IMG/VR virus record: IMGVR_UViG_3300028883_000010
Coordinates: 1-59,339 of that record
Source: a virus
DNA: 59,339 nt
Reading direction: 5' to 3' (one strand)
Below the pieces are notes generated by a model that ran no database searches, was not told where the DNA came from, and was given only the letters and a program-made list of their open reading frames with translations. The position numbers and the translations under genes are program-made. Positions 42,521 through 49,901 of this stretch are shown piece by piece. Within the stretch, counting starts at the first letter, position 1; each line of letters begins with the position of its first letter.

Positions 42521-42862
42521 ATGGAACTAAGAGAATGGCAGAAAAAGATTCACGAAAACGCGGTAGCTCACGGATGGCACGATAAGCCCCGCAGCGACGG
42601 GGAGATTATTGCCCTGGTTCACTCCGAACTATCGGAAGCCCTTGAGGAAATTCGAAACCACCGGGCTTTTACAGAAATTTATTTTGAACCGGACAAAGAA
42701 GGTATCCCGAAACCCGAAGGGGCGGCCGTTGAGTTGGTCGATGCAGTGATTCGCATTTTGGATGCTCTGGCTCTAAAAAAAGTGGATGCCGAGGAAGTGC
42801 TGGAGCTGAAACACAGATACAATCTTACTCGGCCCTATCGCCACGGCGGAAAGGCGCTTTGA
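42521..42862 (+). CDS. MazG-like nucleotide pyrophosphohydrolase
   Basis: A 113-residue all-alpha NTP-PPase pattern: REWQKKIHENAVAHGWHD, then HSELSEALEEIRNHR (ExxE metal site) and ELVDAVIRILD (ExxD). ATG 42521 is preferred over 42515, since AAGG ends six bases before it. Such enzymes cleave nucleoside triphosphates; in phages they may clean the nucleotide pool or lower alarmones. Confidence 0.8.
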   Translation: MELREWQKKIHENAVAHGWHDKPRSDGEIIALVHSELSEALEEIRNHRAFTEIYFEPDKEGIPKPEGAAVELVDAVIRILDALALKKVDAEEVLELKHRYNLTRPYRHGGKAL

Positions 42863-42863
42863 T

Positions 42864-42962
42864 ATGGAAGAATTTATAAGGCACCTATGGCACATGCCCA
42901 GGGAAGAGTTTTTAACCCTGATATTGCTGGCGGCCCTATTTATTTATGCGTTCAGAAGGTGA
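42864..42962 (+). CDS. Tiny single-pass membrane protein
   Basis: A 32-residue frame, one base after the MazG-like gene's stop: charged start (MEEFIRHLWHMPREE), a hydrophobic stretch (FLTLILLAALFIYAF) and RR end. The tight packing and sensible topology support it, but at this length chance cannot be excluded. Confidence 0.4.
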   Translation: MEEFIRHLWHMPREEFLTLILLAALFIYAFRR

Positions 42963-42967
42963 TTCTC

Positions 42968-43156
42968 ATGGCCACCTGCCCCAAATGTCAAACCAAGATC
43001 AAATATTACCACGACAAAAAACAGCCCATCTGGCACCGGGAATGCGATTGTTTGCACATCACGGCGGCCACCTTCCAGACCCTGAGCCGGAAGGCCCACC
43101 AGGTGCACAGAGGGGAATGCACTGAAAAGGAGATCAACCAATGCGAAATGGAATAG
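42968..43156 (+). CDS. Zinc-ribbon protein
   Basis: A 62-residue protein with CPKCQTKIKYYHDKK near the start and a further ECDC; ATG 42968 follows AAGGTGA. It overlaps the next gene by 16 bases. The zinc site is clear, the function is not. Confidence 0.6.
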   Translation: MATCPKCQTKIKYYHDKKQPIWHRECDCLHITAATFQTLSRKAHQVHRGECTEKEINQCEME

Positions 43157-43461
43157 TGTCAAAACACAAAGTCGATGAAAACGGCAACCCCACCGGCGGG
43201 GCTACCACCGGGACCGGAATCCGCATCCAGTGGCAAAATGGCCCCCTCGGAACCGGTAAAGACCGGAAGGAGCCCAATGGCGCCTTTGTCGAAGACGTCA
43301 TCGATGCTGCCCGGGACCGTCTGGAATTTTATCAGGGGTCCCAGTTCCGTTGCAACATGAACAGCCTGGCCATATTTCACCTGGAAAAGGCCCTGGAGTT
43401 TCTGGACAGGCGCACCAAAGAGCGCGAGGCCCGAGGGATTGAAGGGACACATACAATTTAA
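43141..43461 (+). CDS. Candidate Acb2/Tad1-like cyclic-nucleotide sponge
   Basis: A 106-residue protein. The N-terminal half reads GTGIRIQWQNGPLG and EPNGAFVEDVIDAARDRLEFYQ; the second half is a helix hairpin (CNMNSLAIFHLEKALEFLDRRTKEREARGIEGTHT). This pattern, to my memory, matches phage proteins described as Acb2/Tad1 hairpin-domain proteins, some of which bind cyclic nucleotides and block CBASS or Thoeris. The match is from recall, not from a search. It is in the early rightward operon, where anti-defence genes are common. Confidence 0.5.
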   Translation: MRNGIVSKHKVDENGNPTGGATTGTGIRIQWQNGPLGTGKDRKEPNGAFVEDVIDAARDRLEFYQGSQFRCNMNSLAIFHLEKALEFLDRRTKEREARGIEGTHTI

Positions 43462-43481
43462 ACTTTAGCTTGGGAGATTTT

Positions 43482-43700
43482 ATGGCAAAAGTCAAAATAA
43501 AGCAGGCAGGCGGGAAATATGGCGAATTTGTTTGTCCGGTATGCGGGTATGATAAGGCCGCATACAAGTTTACGGCTGCTTCGGGGTGGTGCGATAAATG
43601 CGAAGCTCATTTTAATCATGTTGGAGGGCCGGCATTGGAATCTGTCAGAGATGACGGGAAACATGGAGACTTCTGGATGGAATTGGAAATTGAACTTTGA
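43482..43700 (+). CDS. Zinc-finger protein
   Basis: A 72-residue protein with CPVCGYDK and CDKCEAHFNH, a four-Cys zinc-finger or rubredoxin-like knuckle, and an acidic C-terminus. GGGAG precedes ATG 43482. No family beyond zinc binding is recognised. Confidence 0.65.
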   Translation: MAKVKIKQAGGKYGEFVCPVCGYDKAAYKFTAASGWCDKCEAHFNHVGGPALESVRDDGKHGDFWMELEIEL

Positions 43701-43712
43701 AAGGAGAAATAA

Positions 43713-44177
43713 GTGGCAAGTAGAGCCCGGATGAAAACATTTACCGCACTGGCATTTGCTCGCGGATTGGCACTGACTTTTGAGTCTGTTTACAGAACAA
43801 AAGAGCGGAACAAAACCATTCTCGCGATACTGGCCCGCGTTAAATCTGCATCAGACGCGGCGTTTGATATGTGGCCCCACGACCTGACGCAAAAAGACAT
43901 CAGGATTCTCAGCGCAAAAATAGAGGCGCTCAGGCAGGAACAATTCAGCGAGGGGAAACCTGCAACGGTTTTGATTTCCTTTACCGAAGGTGTCGTCGGC
44001 GATGTTCGGGACCACATTAAAAACAGCCGACGCGGCAAGGCGCTTGACGAGTTGATCGCGGCGCTTGAGGCCTGGCGGAAATATTATGACCGCAAAGGCG
44101 ACAAGTTCGATGAATACGACGAGGCCAACGAGGGGGTCAAAGCCTGGGATAAAAAAATAGAGGCGGAAGCGGCATGA
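43713..44177 (+). CDS. Hypothetical early protein, GTG start
   Basis: A 154-residue, mostly helical protein beginning at GTG 43713 with AAGGAGA upstream. Contains LTQKDIRILSAKIEALRQEQ and ALDELIAALEAWRKYYDRKG. It overlaps the RusA gene by four bases. No family is recognised. Confidence 0.65.
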   Translation: MASRARMKTFTALAFARGLALTFESVYRTKERNKTILAILARVKSASDAAFDMWPHDLTQKDIRILSAKIEALRQEQFSEGKPATVLISFTEGVVGDVRDHIKNSRRGKALDELIAALEAWRKYYDRKGDKFDEYDEANEGVKAWDKKIEAEAA

Positions 44178-44557
44178 AACAGACCGTATTCATTCCCGGA
44201 CCGCTGCCGGGCCTCAACGAGATCATAGCGGCTTCAAAGCGGCGTCTCAAAAAAAACGGCCGCCGGCGGGTGTTTGAGTTTTCACAGATGAAAGCGGACT
44301 GGGACATGCGCGTTTCTATTGCCTGTAAAATGGCCGGCATGGTCCCCATGAAGCGTGCCGACATCGGCATTATCTGGGTTGAAAAAGACCGCCGGCGGGA
44401 TCCGGACAACATCATGGCCGGGAAAAAGTTTATTCTCGATGGTCTGGTAAAAGCCGGGATTTTAAAAAACGACGGGTGGCGCCAGGTCGGCAGCTTCACG
44501 GAGATCGTTGAAGTCGGGGAGCTGCCCGGCGCCCACGTAACGTTGATCGGAGAATGA
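44174..44557 (+). CDS. rusA: RusA-family Holliday-junction resolvase
   Basis: A 127-residue protein of RusA type: FIPGPLPGLNEII at the start, then the catalytic region DRRRDPDNIMAGKKFILDGL with Asp residues and the conserved Lys, and LKNDGWRQV. It cuts four-way junctions made by phage recombination and replication. Co-translated with the genes on both sides. Length and motif order are as expected. Confidence 0.9.
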   Translation: MKQTVFIPGPLPGLNEIIAASKRRLKKNGRRRVFEFSQMKADWDMRVSIACKMAGMVPMKRADIGIIWVEKDRRRDPDNIMAGKKFILDGLVKAGILKNDGWRQVGSFTEIVEVGELPGAHVTLIGE

Positions 44558-44766
44558 TGCATATGGAGGCATTCGCTACAAAATGGGCCGGTATCGCCGA
44601 TATGCTTGGCCGCTCAATCTCATCTGCAAAGCGGCTCTACTACCGTCACGGTCTGCCTGTTGTTAAAGAGTGCGGGGTGCCAACGTTGCTATGGTCTGAT
44701 TATTTGAAATGGAGAAAAACAAAAATAGGAGATACGAAGGATGAAAAGGACACCAAAAAGGATTGA
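44554..44766 (+). CDS. Helix-turn-helix protein
   Basis: A 70-residue protein with a putative helix-turn-helix (GIADMLGRSISSAKRLYYRHG) then a strand-like wing and a very basic/acidic tail (KDEKDTKKD). It resembles the small DNA-binding proteins found before phage late genes. It overlaps RusA by four bases. Confidence 0.6.
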   Translation: MMHMEAFATKWAGIADMLGRSISSAKRLYYRHGLPVVKECGVPTLLWSDYLKWRKTKIGDTKDEKDTKKD

Positions 44767-45121
44767 AACTGAACATGAAATTGAGGTCAACAAATTCATA
44801 AAGCATGCGGAAGCTGTGGCCAATGATGCTGTCAAAAGAAAAGATTATACTGTCCCAAGTGAATATCGACGCGACTGGGGGCGGGTTTTCATAAAAGAAA
44901 TGGACCGCTTGACGGCTGCGGCTGGATTGCGGGTGACCAACGATCCAGCAGGGAAACGGGCATATCATAAAGCAAAAAAGAAGCAGGCCCTCGAAGGTGT
45001 AACAAAGATCAAGGACCTGCTTTCAAAAGTTGTGGAAAAAAATGATCGTCACGGCGTCGCTGATGAAGTCGATTCCGCCATTTCTGCTCTGGGCGCCTAT
45101 AAAACGTTATTGGTGGCTTAG
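44741..45121 (+). CDS. Hypothetical protein, last gene of the early rightward operon
   Basis: A 126-residue basic, helical protein (INKFIKHAEAVANDAVKRKD-like start, DWGRVFIKEMDRL, KIKDLLSKVVEKND). It overlaps the previous gene by 26 bases and, at its end, the convergent XRE gene by 15. No family is recognised. Confidence 0.6.
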   Translation: MKRTPKRIETEHEIEVNKFIKHAEAVANDAVKRKDYTVPSEYRRDWGRVFIKEMDRLTAAAGLRVTNDPAGKRAYHKAKKKQALEGVTKIKDLLSKVVEKNDRHGVADEVDSAISALGAYKTLLVA

Positions 45122-45295
45122 CGCGATTAACCTTTTAAGGGCCGCAGCTGGTATAGCCCTGCGGCCCTGTTCCCAGTTTTCAATCGTTCTCGGGCTCCGG
45201 GCCACAAGCTCGGCCAGATCTGCCACCGACCATCCTTTTTTCTTTCGGAGTTTTTTGACGGCCGCGGCCGGGTCTGTTTCAAATTCTTTTTTCAA
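45107..45295 (-). CDS. XRE-family regulator
   Basis: A 62-residue helix-turn-helix protein: LRKKKGWSVADLAELVARSPRTIENWEQGRR, ending AALKRLIALSHQ. AAAGGGGAGGG-like purines lie upstream of the ATG. It closes the leftward operon 47112-45107. A natural guess is that it binds the palindromes in that operon's promoter (47149, 47181). Its 3' end holds a 10-bp inverted repeat (45138-45168). Confidence 0.8.
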   Translation of the reverse strand: MKKEFETDPAAAVKKLRKKKGWSVADLAELVARSPRTIENWEQGRRAIPAAALKRLIALSHQ

Positions 45296-45309
45296 AGGTT
45301 CCCCTCCTT

Positions 45310-45828
45310 TTAGGCCGCCAGGTAATCAGCCCGGACCTGGGCGGCTGTTTTTATGATTGCACATTCTGTTTCGACCACGCGGCCGGCAATTGCCGGCGTT
45401 GAAAAGATCCATTGCCCCGGCATGCCTTCGCTGATTGCATATCCGCAGTACACAGCTTTGTAATTATCAAGGGTCATTTTTTTGCGTTTACCATTTTGCC
45501 ACTGATGGAAACAAACAATATCTCCATCGAGGCTTTTAAATGTGCCGGCGAGCTCGAACCCTGATCCCTTGTAAAACGTTAAATCGACAAAACCCGCGGA
45601 TGTGCGTTTACCCCCCAATTTAACAAGGATTTCTCCGACCTGTAACATGCGGCCGTCCTGCAGCTGTACCGGAGTTGTGCTTAGCCTGGGCTTTGTGTGG
45701 AAGCCGAAGAACCAGCACTCCCATACTGAAAACTTGTCGTAAGCAAATTCTGTGTAAACCGGGACCCGCCGCGGTTTCCTGGCCGGCACGCTGCCGGCGG
45801 GAAGTGGCTTGTATTCGTGTTTATTCAT
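45310..45828 (-). CDS. Hypothetical protein
   Basis: A 172-residue, Trp- and Phe-rich protein with beta-strand character (FSVWECWFFGFHTKPRLS, TFYKGSGFELAGTF) and CGYAISEGMPGQW. No family is recognised. Middle gene of the leftward 45-47 kb operon. Confidence 0.6.
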   Translation of the reverse strand: MNKHEYKPLPAGSVPARKPRRVPVYTEFAYDKFSVWECWFFGFHTKPRLSTTPVQLQDGRMLQVGEILVKLGGKRTSAGFVDLTFYKGSGFELAGTFKSLDGDIVCFHQWQNGKRKKMTLDNYKAVYCGYAISEGMPGQWIFSTPAIAGRVVETECAIIKTAAQVRADYLAA

Positions 45829-45845
45829 TGATCACCATCCCCCTT

Positions 45846-46604
45846 TTATAAATAAGTCGTGTCGTTTTCAAATTCCTGGATGAAAAAACAGTCACTTCCC
45901 ATGCCCGGGATGGTGTACGGGAACGGCTTTTCCATGGGGATTTCATCCGCATGCTTCATGATTGCAGCAGATAGGTCATTTCGCAGAGCGGGGGGCATTT
46001 TGCCGGCATCGTCCCACTTCACGGCGTCATCAAAACCTTCTATGTGGCACCATGCGTCATATTCGCCGGCGGAGTCCCACACATGATACCAGACCGAATT
46101 ATCCCTGACCCAGTAAAAAGACGCTTCGTCGTTGACCGCCTTGACGGCTTTCCAAAATTCATCCGGTTTAAAAGGGGCATCGAAAATTTTTCCATCGATT
46201 TCAACGTCTGACCCTTCCACAATCGATGAAACCCGGACGCCGGACAGGTCCAGTTTTTCAATCGGGGTTTTGTCGGGGAGGTCCTGGCCATACACCCATT
46301 CCCCATCGATTCGGAATCCGACCATGGGGCCGCAGGCCGTACCTTTATATAAGGCCCGGTAAAATTTCCAGGCATTTTCGGCTATGTTTTTCACCAGGGC
46401 CACGATGCTATCAAACGGATCGCTTTCCGGGTGCATTGTGTGCTGCCATTCATGCCCGCAGTCCTCACAATGCAGGCCGACCGTGCCGGCCCGCTGGTTG
46501 GTCCCGGATTCTTCCAAGATGTCATTGCCGCACTTCGGGCACTTGGCGCCCATTTCTCCCCAGTCCGGTGTATTGTCCCAAGGACATTCTTCATATGGAT
46601 TCAT
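45846..46604 (-). CDS. Zinc-ribbon protein of unknown role
   Basis: A 252-residue acidic protein. CPKCGNDIL and HCEDCGHEW (residues about 20-50) form a zinc ribbon; the rest has many Trp/Asp and is probably one or two beta-rich domains. Start ATG 46604 is chosen because AAAGGAGTAACC precedes it. No named family. Confidence 0.65.
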   Translation of the reverse strand: MNPYEECPWDNTPDWGEMGAKCPKCGNDILEESGTNQRAGTVGLHCEDCGHEWQHTMHPESDPFDSIVALVKNIAENAWKFYRALYKGTACGPMVGFRIDGEWVYGQDLPDKTPIEKLDLSGVRVSSIVEGSDVEIDGKIFDAPFKPDEFWKAVKAVNDEASFYWVRDNSVWYHVWDSAGEYDAWCHIEGFDDAVKWDDAGKMPPALRNDLSAAIMKHADEIPMEKPFPYTIPGMGSDCFFIQEFENDTTYL

Positions 46605-46648
46605 GGTTACTCCTTTGCTGTGCCCCGGCCGGAGCCGGGGCGGTTGAT

Positions 46649-46903
46649 TTACATCCAATCAAACGGCTTGCCGTTTTTCGAATATTGCAGCTCGGTGCAT
46701 CCCAGGCCGCCCATGCCGAAGTCATCGAGGGGGTCGAAGTCGCATTCCATCATACGGCCCTCACAGTAGAGCTGCCGGTCATCGTCATACATTTTGAAAC
46801 GGACCGGCATGTTCTCCGGTTTGAGATCCGCGGGGAAGCTGCGGGATTTAATACCCACCAATTTACTGTCAATGTGGTCCTTGGTGATGATCCAGTGATT
46901 CAT
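46649..46903 (-). CDS. Hypothetical protein
   Basis: An 84-residue protein starting MNHWIITKDHID, with VRFKMYDDDRQLYCEGRMME and an end rich in Gly (DDFGMGGLGCTELQYSKNG). AAGGAGG precedes ATG 46903. This pattern of a small protein reporting a short C-terminal GC-TELQY segment is seen in other phages, function unknown. Confidence 0.6.
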   Translation of the reverse strand: MNHWIITKDHIDSKLVGIKSRSFPADLKPENMPVRFKMYDDDRQLYCEGRMMECDFDPLDDFGMGGLGCTELQYSKNGKPFDWM

Positions 46904-46920
46904 GGTCGAGCCTCCTTTTT

Positions 46921-47112
46921 TTAACAGTCGTAAGCCTTGCAATAAATGTCCTCATAAACTTCTGAAACCAAAAAATCGAACAGGGTTTCATCGTTGTAAT
47001 TCCGCCATCCGTACGCTGTTTTAAGGCAGCTGAACATTTCGGCGGCCGGTACGTCCCCGCGGTATTCTCGCCAGGCCCAGGCAATTTCTTTTTTTGTGCT
47101 TTTTGTTTCCAT
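46921..47112 (-). CDS. Small hypothetical protein, first gene of the leftward operon
   Basis: A 63-residue acidic protein (METKSTKKEIAWAWREYRGD start, TLFDFLVSEVYEDIYC end). AAGGGGG precedes ATG 47112. It is the first gene after the leftward promoter at 47146-47173. No family is recognised. Confidence 0.55.
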   Translation of the reverse strand: METKSTKKEIAWAWREYRGDVPAAEMFSCLKTAYGWRNYNDETLFDFLVSEVYEDIYCKAYDC

Positions 47113-47145
47113 AGGTCCCCCTTGATTTGGTGGTTTTTGGTTTAT

Positions 47146-47173
47146 TTTATACGTCATTGACGTATGTTGTCAA
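47146..47173 (-). promoter_or_regulatory. Leftward promoter with operator in the spacer
   Basis: On the minus strand TTGACA (47168-47173) and TATAAA (47146-47151) are 16 bases apart, a good sigma-70 promoter for the 47112-45107 operon. The palindrome ATACGTCATTGACGTAT (47149-47165) lies inside the spacer and runs into the -10. Confidence 0.75.
47149..47165. promoter_or_regulatory. Palindromic operator, copy 1
   Basis: ATACGTCATTGACGTAT, a perfect 17-base palindrome around a single central base. It overlaps the leftward promoter and shares the pattern ATACGYC-N3-GRCGTAT with copy 2. Confidence 0.7.
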
Positions 47174-47180
47174 GTGTTAA

Positions 47181-47197
47181 ATACGCCTATGGCGTAT
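47181..47197. promoter_or_regulatory. Palindromic operator, copy 2
   Basis: ATACGCCTATGGCGTAT, 32 bp centre-to-centre from copy 1 (about three helical turns). On the plus strand it extends to a 9-bp stem followed by TTTTT, so it could also act as a terminator for rightward transcripts. Confidence 0.65.
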
Positions 47198-47215
47198 TTT
47201 TTTACATAACGGAAT

Positions 47216-47284
47216 ATGACCCGGTTTGACACGACATGACCCGATTTGACACGGCATGACCCGATTTGGCACGGCATGACCCGG
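47216..47284 (+). repeat. 20-bp tandem repeats upstream of terminase (possible packaging site)
   Basis: Three full units of ATGACCCGRTTTGRCACGRC and a partial fourth, with exact 20-base period. They end at the ribosome site of the small terminase gene. Tandem sites with a two-turn period next to terS suit binding by a TerS ring, marking the packaging start. This role is inferred. Confidence 0.65.
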
Positions 47285-47294
47285 AGGGGTGGGG

Positions 47295-47918
47295 TTGAAG
47301 GGTTTCAGCACTTTGTTTTATTCTGGCCGCACTATGGCAAAGCGGAAATTTATAGATTGGGACAGCATTAAGCCCTTGTGGTGTTCGGGCATGTCAAACT
47401 GTGAGATCAGCCGGCAGTATGCTGCGGATCATGTTCATAGCCAGACCTACCGACAGACAGTCACAGAGGCCGCCATCCGAAAACAAGCCAAGGCCAAAAA
47501 GTGGCAGCGGAACATTGCCAATAAGGTCAAAGATCGGGTTCGAGAAAAGTTAGTTCGAAGCGAAGTTCGAACCTCGAACAAAAAGGGGATGTCCGAGGAT
47601 GAGCTCATAGAGGCAGCAGCTGAAAAGCCGGTTGCGGTCCGTATGCTGCAGCGGGGCCGGGCTCAGGAACTGGCACAGACTGGGGATGACCTCCAGCAGG
47701 GGATTAATTATCAGCTCGACAAGTGGCGCGACGAAAAGACCGGCAAAGTCATTCTCCCGTTTATTCAGATGTACGAAGTGGTCAAGACCTATGCCAAGCT
47801 GGTGGCCGCCCGGAAGAACCTCCAGGAAATGGAGTCCGACGCCTTCGGGTTGAACGATAAGGATGACCAGGGGAAAAAGCGGATCCGGATCACCAGGTTC
47901 AAGGAGGATGCCGATTGA
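47295..47918 (+). CDS. terS: Terminase small subunit
   Basis: A 207-residue protein. Start is uncertain: TTG 47295 has GGAGGGG five bases upstream; ATG 47334 (MAKRKFIDWD) has no clear site but begins the well-formed part. Residues about 30-85 form a helix-turn-helix (CEISRQYAADH, TEAAIRKQAKAKKW) of the TerS DNA-binding type, followed by a helical oligomer region. It is directly followed, with overlap, by the large subunit. It would recognise the packaging site, perhaps the repeats just upstream. Confidence 0.8.
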   Translation: MKGFSTLFYSGRTMAKRKFIDWDSIKPLWCSGMSNCEISRQYAADHVHSQTYRQTVTEAAIRKQAKAKKWQRNIANKVKDRVREKLVRSEVRTSNKKGMSEDELIEAAAEKPVAVRMLQRGRAQELAQTGDDLQQGINYQLDKWRDEKTGKVILPFIQMYEVVKTYAKLVAARKNLQEMESDAFGLNDKDDQGKKRIRITRFKEDAD

Positions 47919-49192
47919 CAGTAGCGACGGCCCAACCATACGACGTTGAGATTGAAATCTCTGAGGGGATTTACAACTCCGTCTATATTCCGTACCTGGA
48001 GCTCACCAGGCCAACGGAAATCTTTTATGGTGGGTCATCCTCTGGCAAATCCTATTTCCTGGCGCAGCGGGCCATTGAGGACCTGCTCGCCGGCGGTCAC
48101 AACTATCTGTGCTGCCGGAAACGCGGGAACAGCCTGGGCAAATCGGTTTTCAATGAATTGGTCAAGGCCATCACCCGCCTGAAAGCTACACATCTGTTTA
48201 ATATCGTCCCGTCCCAGGGGCATATTACCTGCGTCAACGGGTACCAGATCCTTTTCAGTGGTCTGGATGACGTTGAAAAGATCAAGTCCATCACGCCAAA
48301 GCTCGGGGTCATCACCGACATATGGCTTGAGGAGGCCACAGAGGCCGCCCTGTCCGACGTCAAGCAGCTGCGAAAAAGGTTGAGGGGGAAGGCCACCTAT
48401 GATGGCCGGCGCATCAGGAAACGCATCATATTAAGTTTCAACCCCATTTACCGAACGCACTGGATTGTCAAAGAGTTTTTCGACCCGATCGATTGGAAGG
48501 ACAATCAAAAGCATTACCTGGACGATTCCATTTCCATTTTAAAGACCACGCACCTGGACAACGAGTATCTTGATGAGGACGATCACAATGAGCTTGAAAA
48601 CGAGACGGATAAATATTGGTACCAGGTCTACACTCTTGGAAATTGGGGTATCCTTGGCGACGCAATTCTCACAAACTGGCGAACCGCTGATTTGTCCGGA
48701 CTCGCCCATACATTTGACCATATCCGGAACGGCCTTGACTTCGGATACTCCGCCGACCCGAACGCCTTCGTCAGACTCCATTATGACCGTCGGCATAAAA
48801 AAATCTGGATCTTTAACGGGTGGCACGAGCGGGGCCTTACGAATCCGCAAATAGCCAAACGGCTGAAACCGATCATCGGGCATGAATGCATCTTCTGTGA
48901 CAGCGCAGAGCCCAAATCCATTCAGGAATTGAAAGACGAAGGCATAGACGCCCGTCCGGTAAAAAAGGGGCCGGATTCACTCCTATACAGCATCAAATGG
49001 TTACAGAAACACGAAATCATCGTTGACGAGAGCCTTCAGGGTGTCGTCAACGAGCTGAACACCTGGCAATGGAAAAAGGATAAGGACGGCAACAGCCTTC
49101 CGATTCCGGTTGATGCCGACAACCATTACATCGACGCCACCAGGTACGGCTGCGAGATCGAATATCTCGGCTTTTTCGGGGATGTCCTATGA
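47915..49192 (+). CDS. terL: Terminase large subunit (PBSX type)
   Basis: A 425-residue packaging motor. Start is TTG 47915 with AAGGAGGA six bases upstream. ATPase domain: Walker A GGSSSGKSY (about residue 40), Walker B IWLEEATE (about residue 140), coupling segment ILSFNP. Nuclease domain: GLDFGYSADPNA, CDSAEPKSI, and DADNHYIDATRYG carrying acidic catalytic residues. It translocates DNA through the portal and cuts it. Length and motif order fit the family. Confidence 0.95.
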   Translation: MTVATAQPYDVEIEISEGIYNSVYIPYLELTRPTEIFYGGSSSGKSYFLAQRAIEDLLAGGHNYLCCRKRGNSLGKSVFNELVKAITRLKATHLFNIVPSQGHITCVNGYQILFSGLDDVEKIKSITPKLGVITDIWLEEATEAALSDVKQLRKRLRGKATYDGRRIRKRIILSFNPIYRTHWIVKEFFDPIDWKDNQKHYLDDSISILKTTHLDNEYLDEDDHNELENETDKYWYQVYTLGNWGILGDAILTNWRTADLSGLAHTFDHIRNGLDFGYSADPNAFVRLHYDRRHKKIWIFNGWHERGLTNPQIAKRLKPIIGHECIFCDSAEPKSIQELKDEGIDARPVKKGPDSLLYSIKWLQKHEIIVDESLQGVVNELNTWQWKKDKDGNSLPIPVDADNHYIDATRYGCEIEYLGFFGDVL

Positions 49193-49890
49193 CGGAGATC
49201 ACGACATACATTGAAATTGACAAAAGCGCTTTCGAGGCCGGCACCCGGCAGGCTCGTTATGACTGGGCAACGGTCACCGGGCAGCCGGCACGATTGCGCC
49301 CGCCAATTTACCGGGACACCCGGGATGGCCAGGGCTATTGCAACATTCTCGGCGCCTTGGCCTATCCGGCCATGGAGCCCGGGTGTATGATCATCCTTGG
49401 CATTACCACCGACAAAAATTTTAGAATCCTGGAGTTCCGGGAGCACCGAACAGTGGCCCGGCTGCTGGAGGATGCCGTTTTGACCCGGCGCCTGTACGGG
49501 TGGGGCCTGGATAAGCATGTCCTGAGATCCTGGACCGGCGACGAGCTGAGGTATCAGACGATCGTGTCCAAGATCAGCCAGGAGATTGAAAAGCAGATGG
49601 GCCAGGATACCGGGCTTTACATCCGGGACCCGCTCGACTTCCGGGAACGGCATGCTTTCCCGCTCTACATGAATCAGATCCGGCAGACCCTGAAGGATGG
49701 GCGCCTGGATATTCCGCAGGTTGATTTGATTACCCGCCTGCAGGCCATGCAGCATGACGCCGCTGAAAAGGGCCGGATAGAGGATTACCCGGCCGCCGGC
49801 ATCCTGGGCGGGATAGTCAACAGCATCCTGACTGAAGAACCATGGTTTGAAACCGCCGAAGATGGCGACGCATACAATTATAACGATTGA
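49189..49890 (+). CDS. Hypothetical protein coupled to terminase
   Basis: A 233-residue protein overlapping the terL stop by four bases. Contains GYCNILGALAYPAMEPGCMIILG, a basic middle and an acidic end. No family is recognised. The tight link with terL suggests a packaging or head role. Confidence 0.65.
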   Translation: MTEITTYIEIDKSAFEAGTRQARYDWATVTGQPARLRPPIYRDTRDGQGYCNILGALAYPAMEPGCMIILGITTDKNFRILEFREHRTVARLLEDAVLTRRLYGWGLDKHVLRSWTGDELRYQTIVSKISQEIEKQMGQDTGLYIRDPLDFRERHAFPLYMNQIRQTLKDGRLDIPQVDLITRLQAMQHDAAEKGRIEDYPAAGILGGIVNSILTEEPWFETAEDGDAYNYND

Positions 49891-49901
49891 GGAGGTTCCC
49901 A

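Noticed and set aside
45138-45168. 10-bp inverted repeat as terminator between convergent operons
   Set aside because: The stem is strong, but it lies inside the XRE gene and has no T-run on either side, so a terminator call is not supported.
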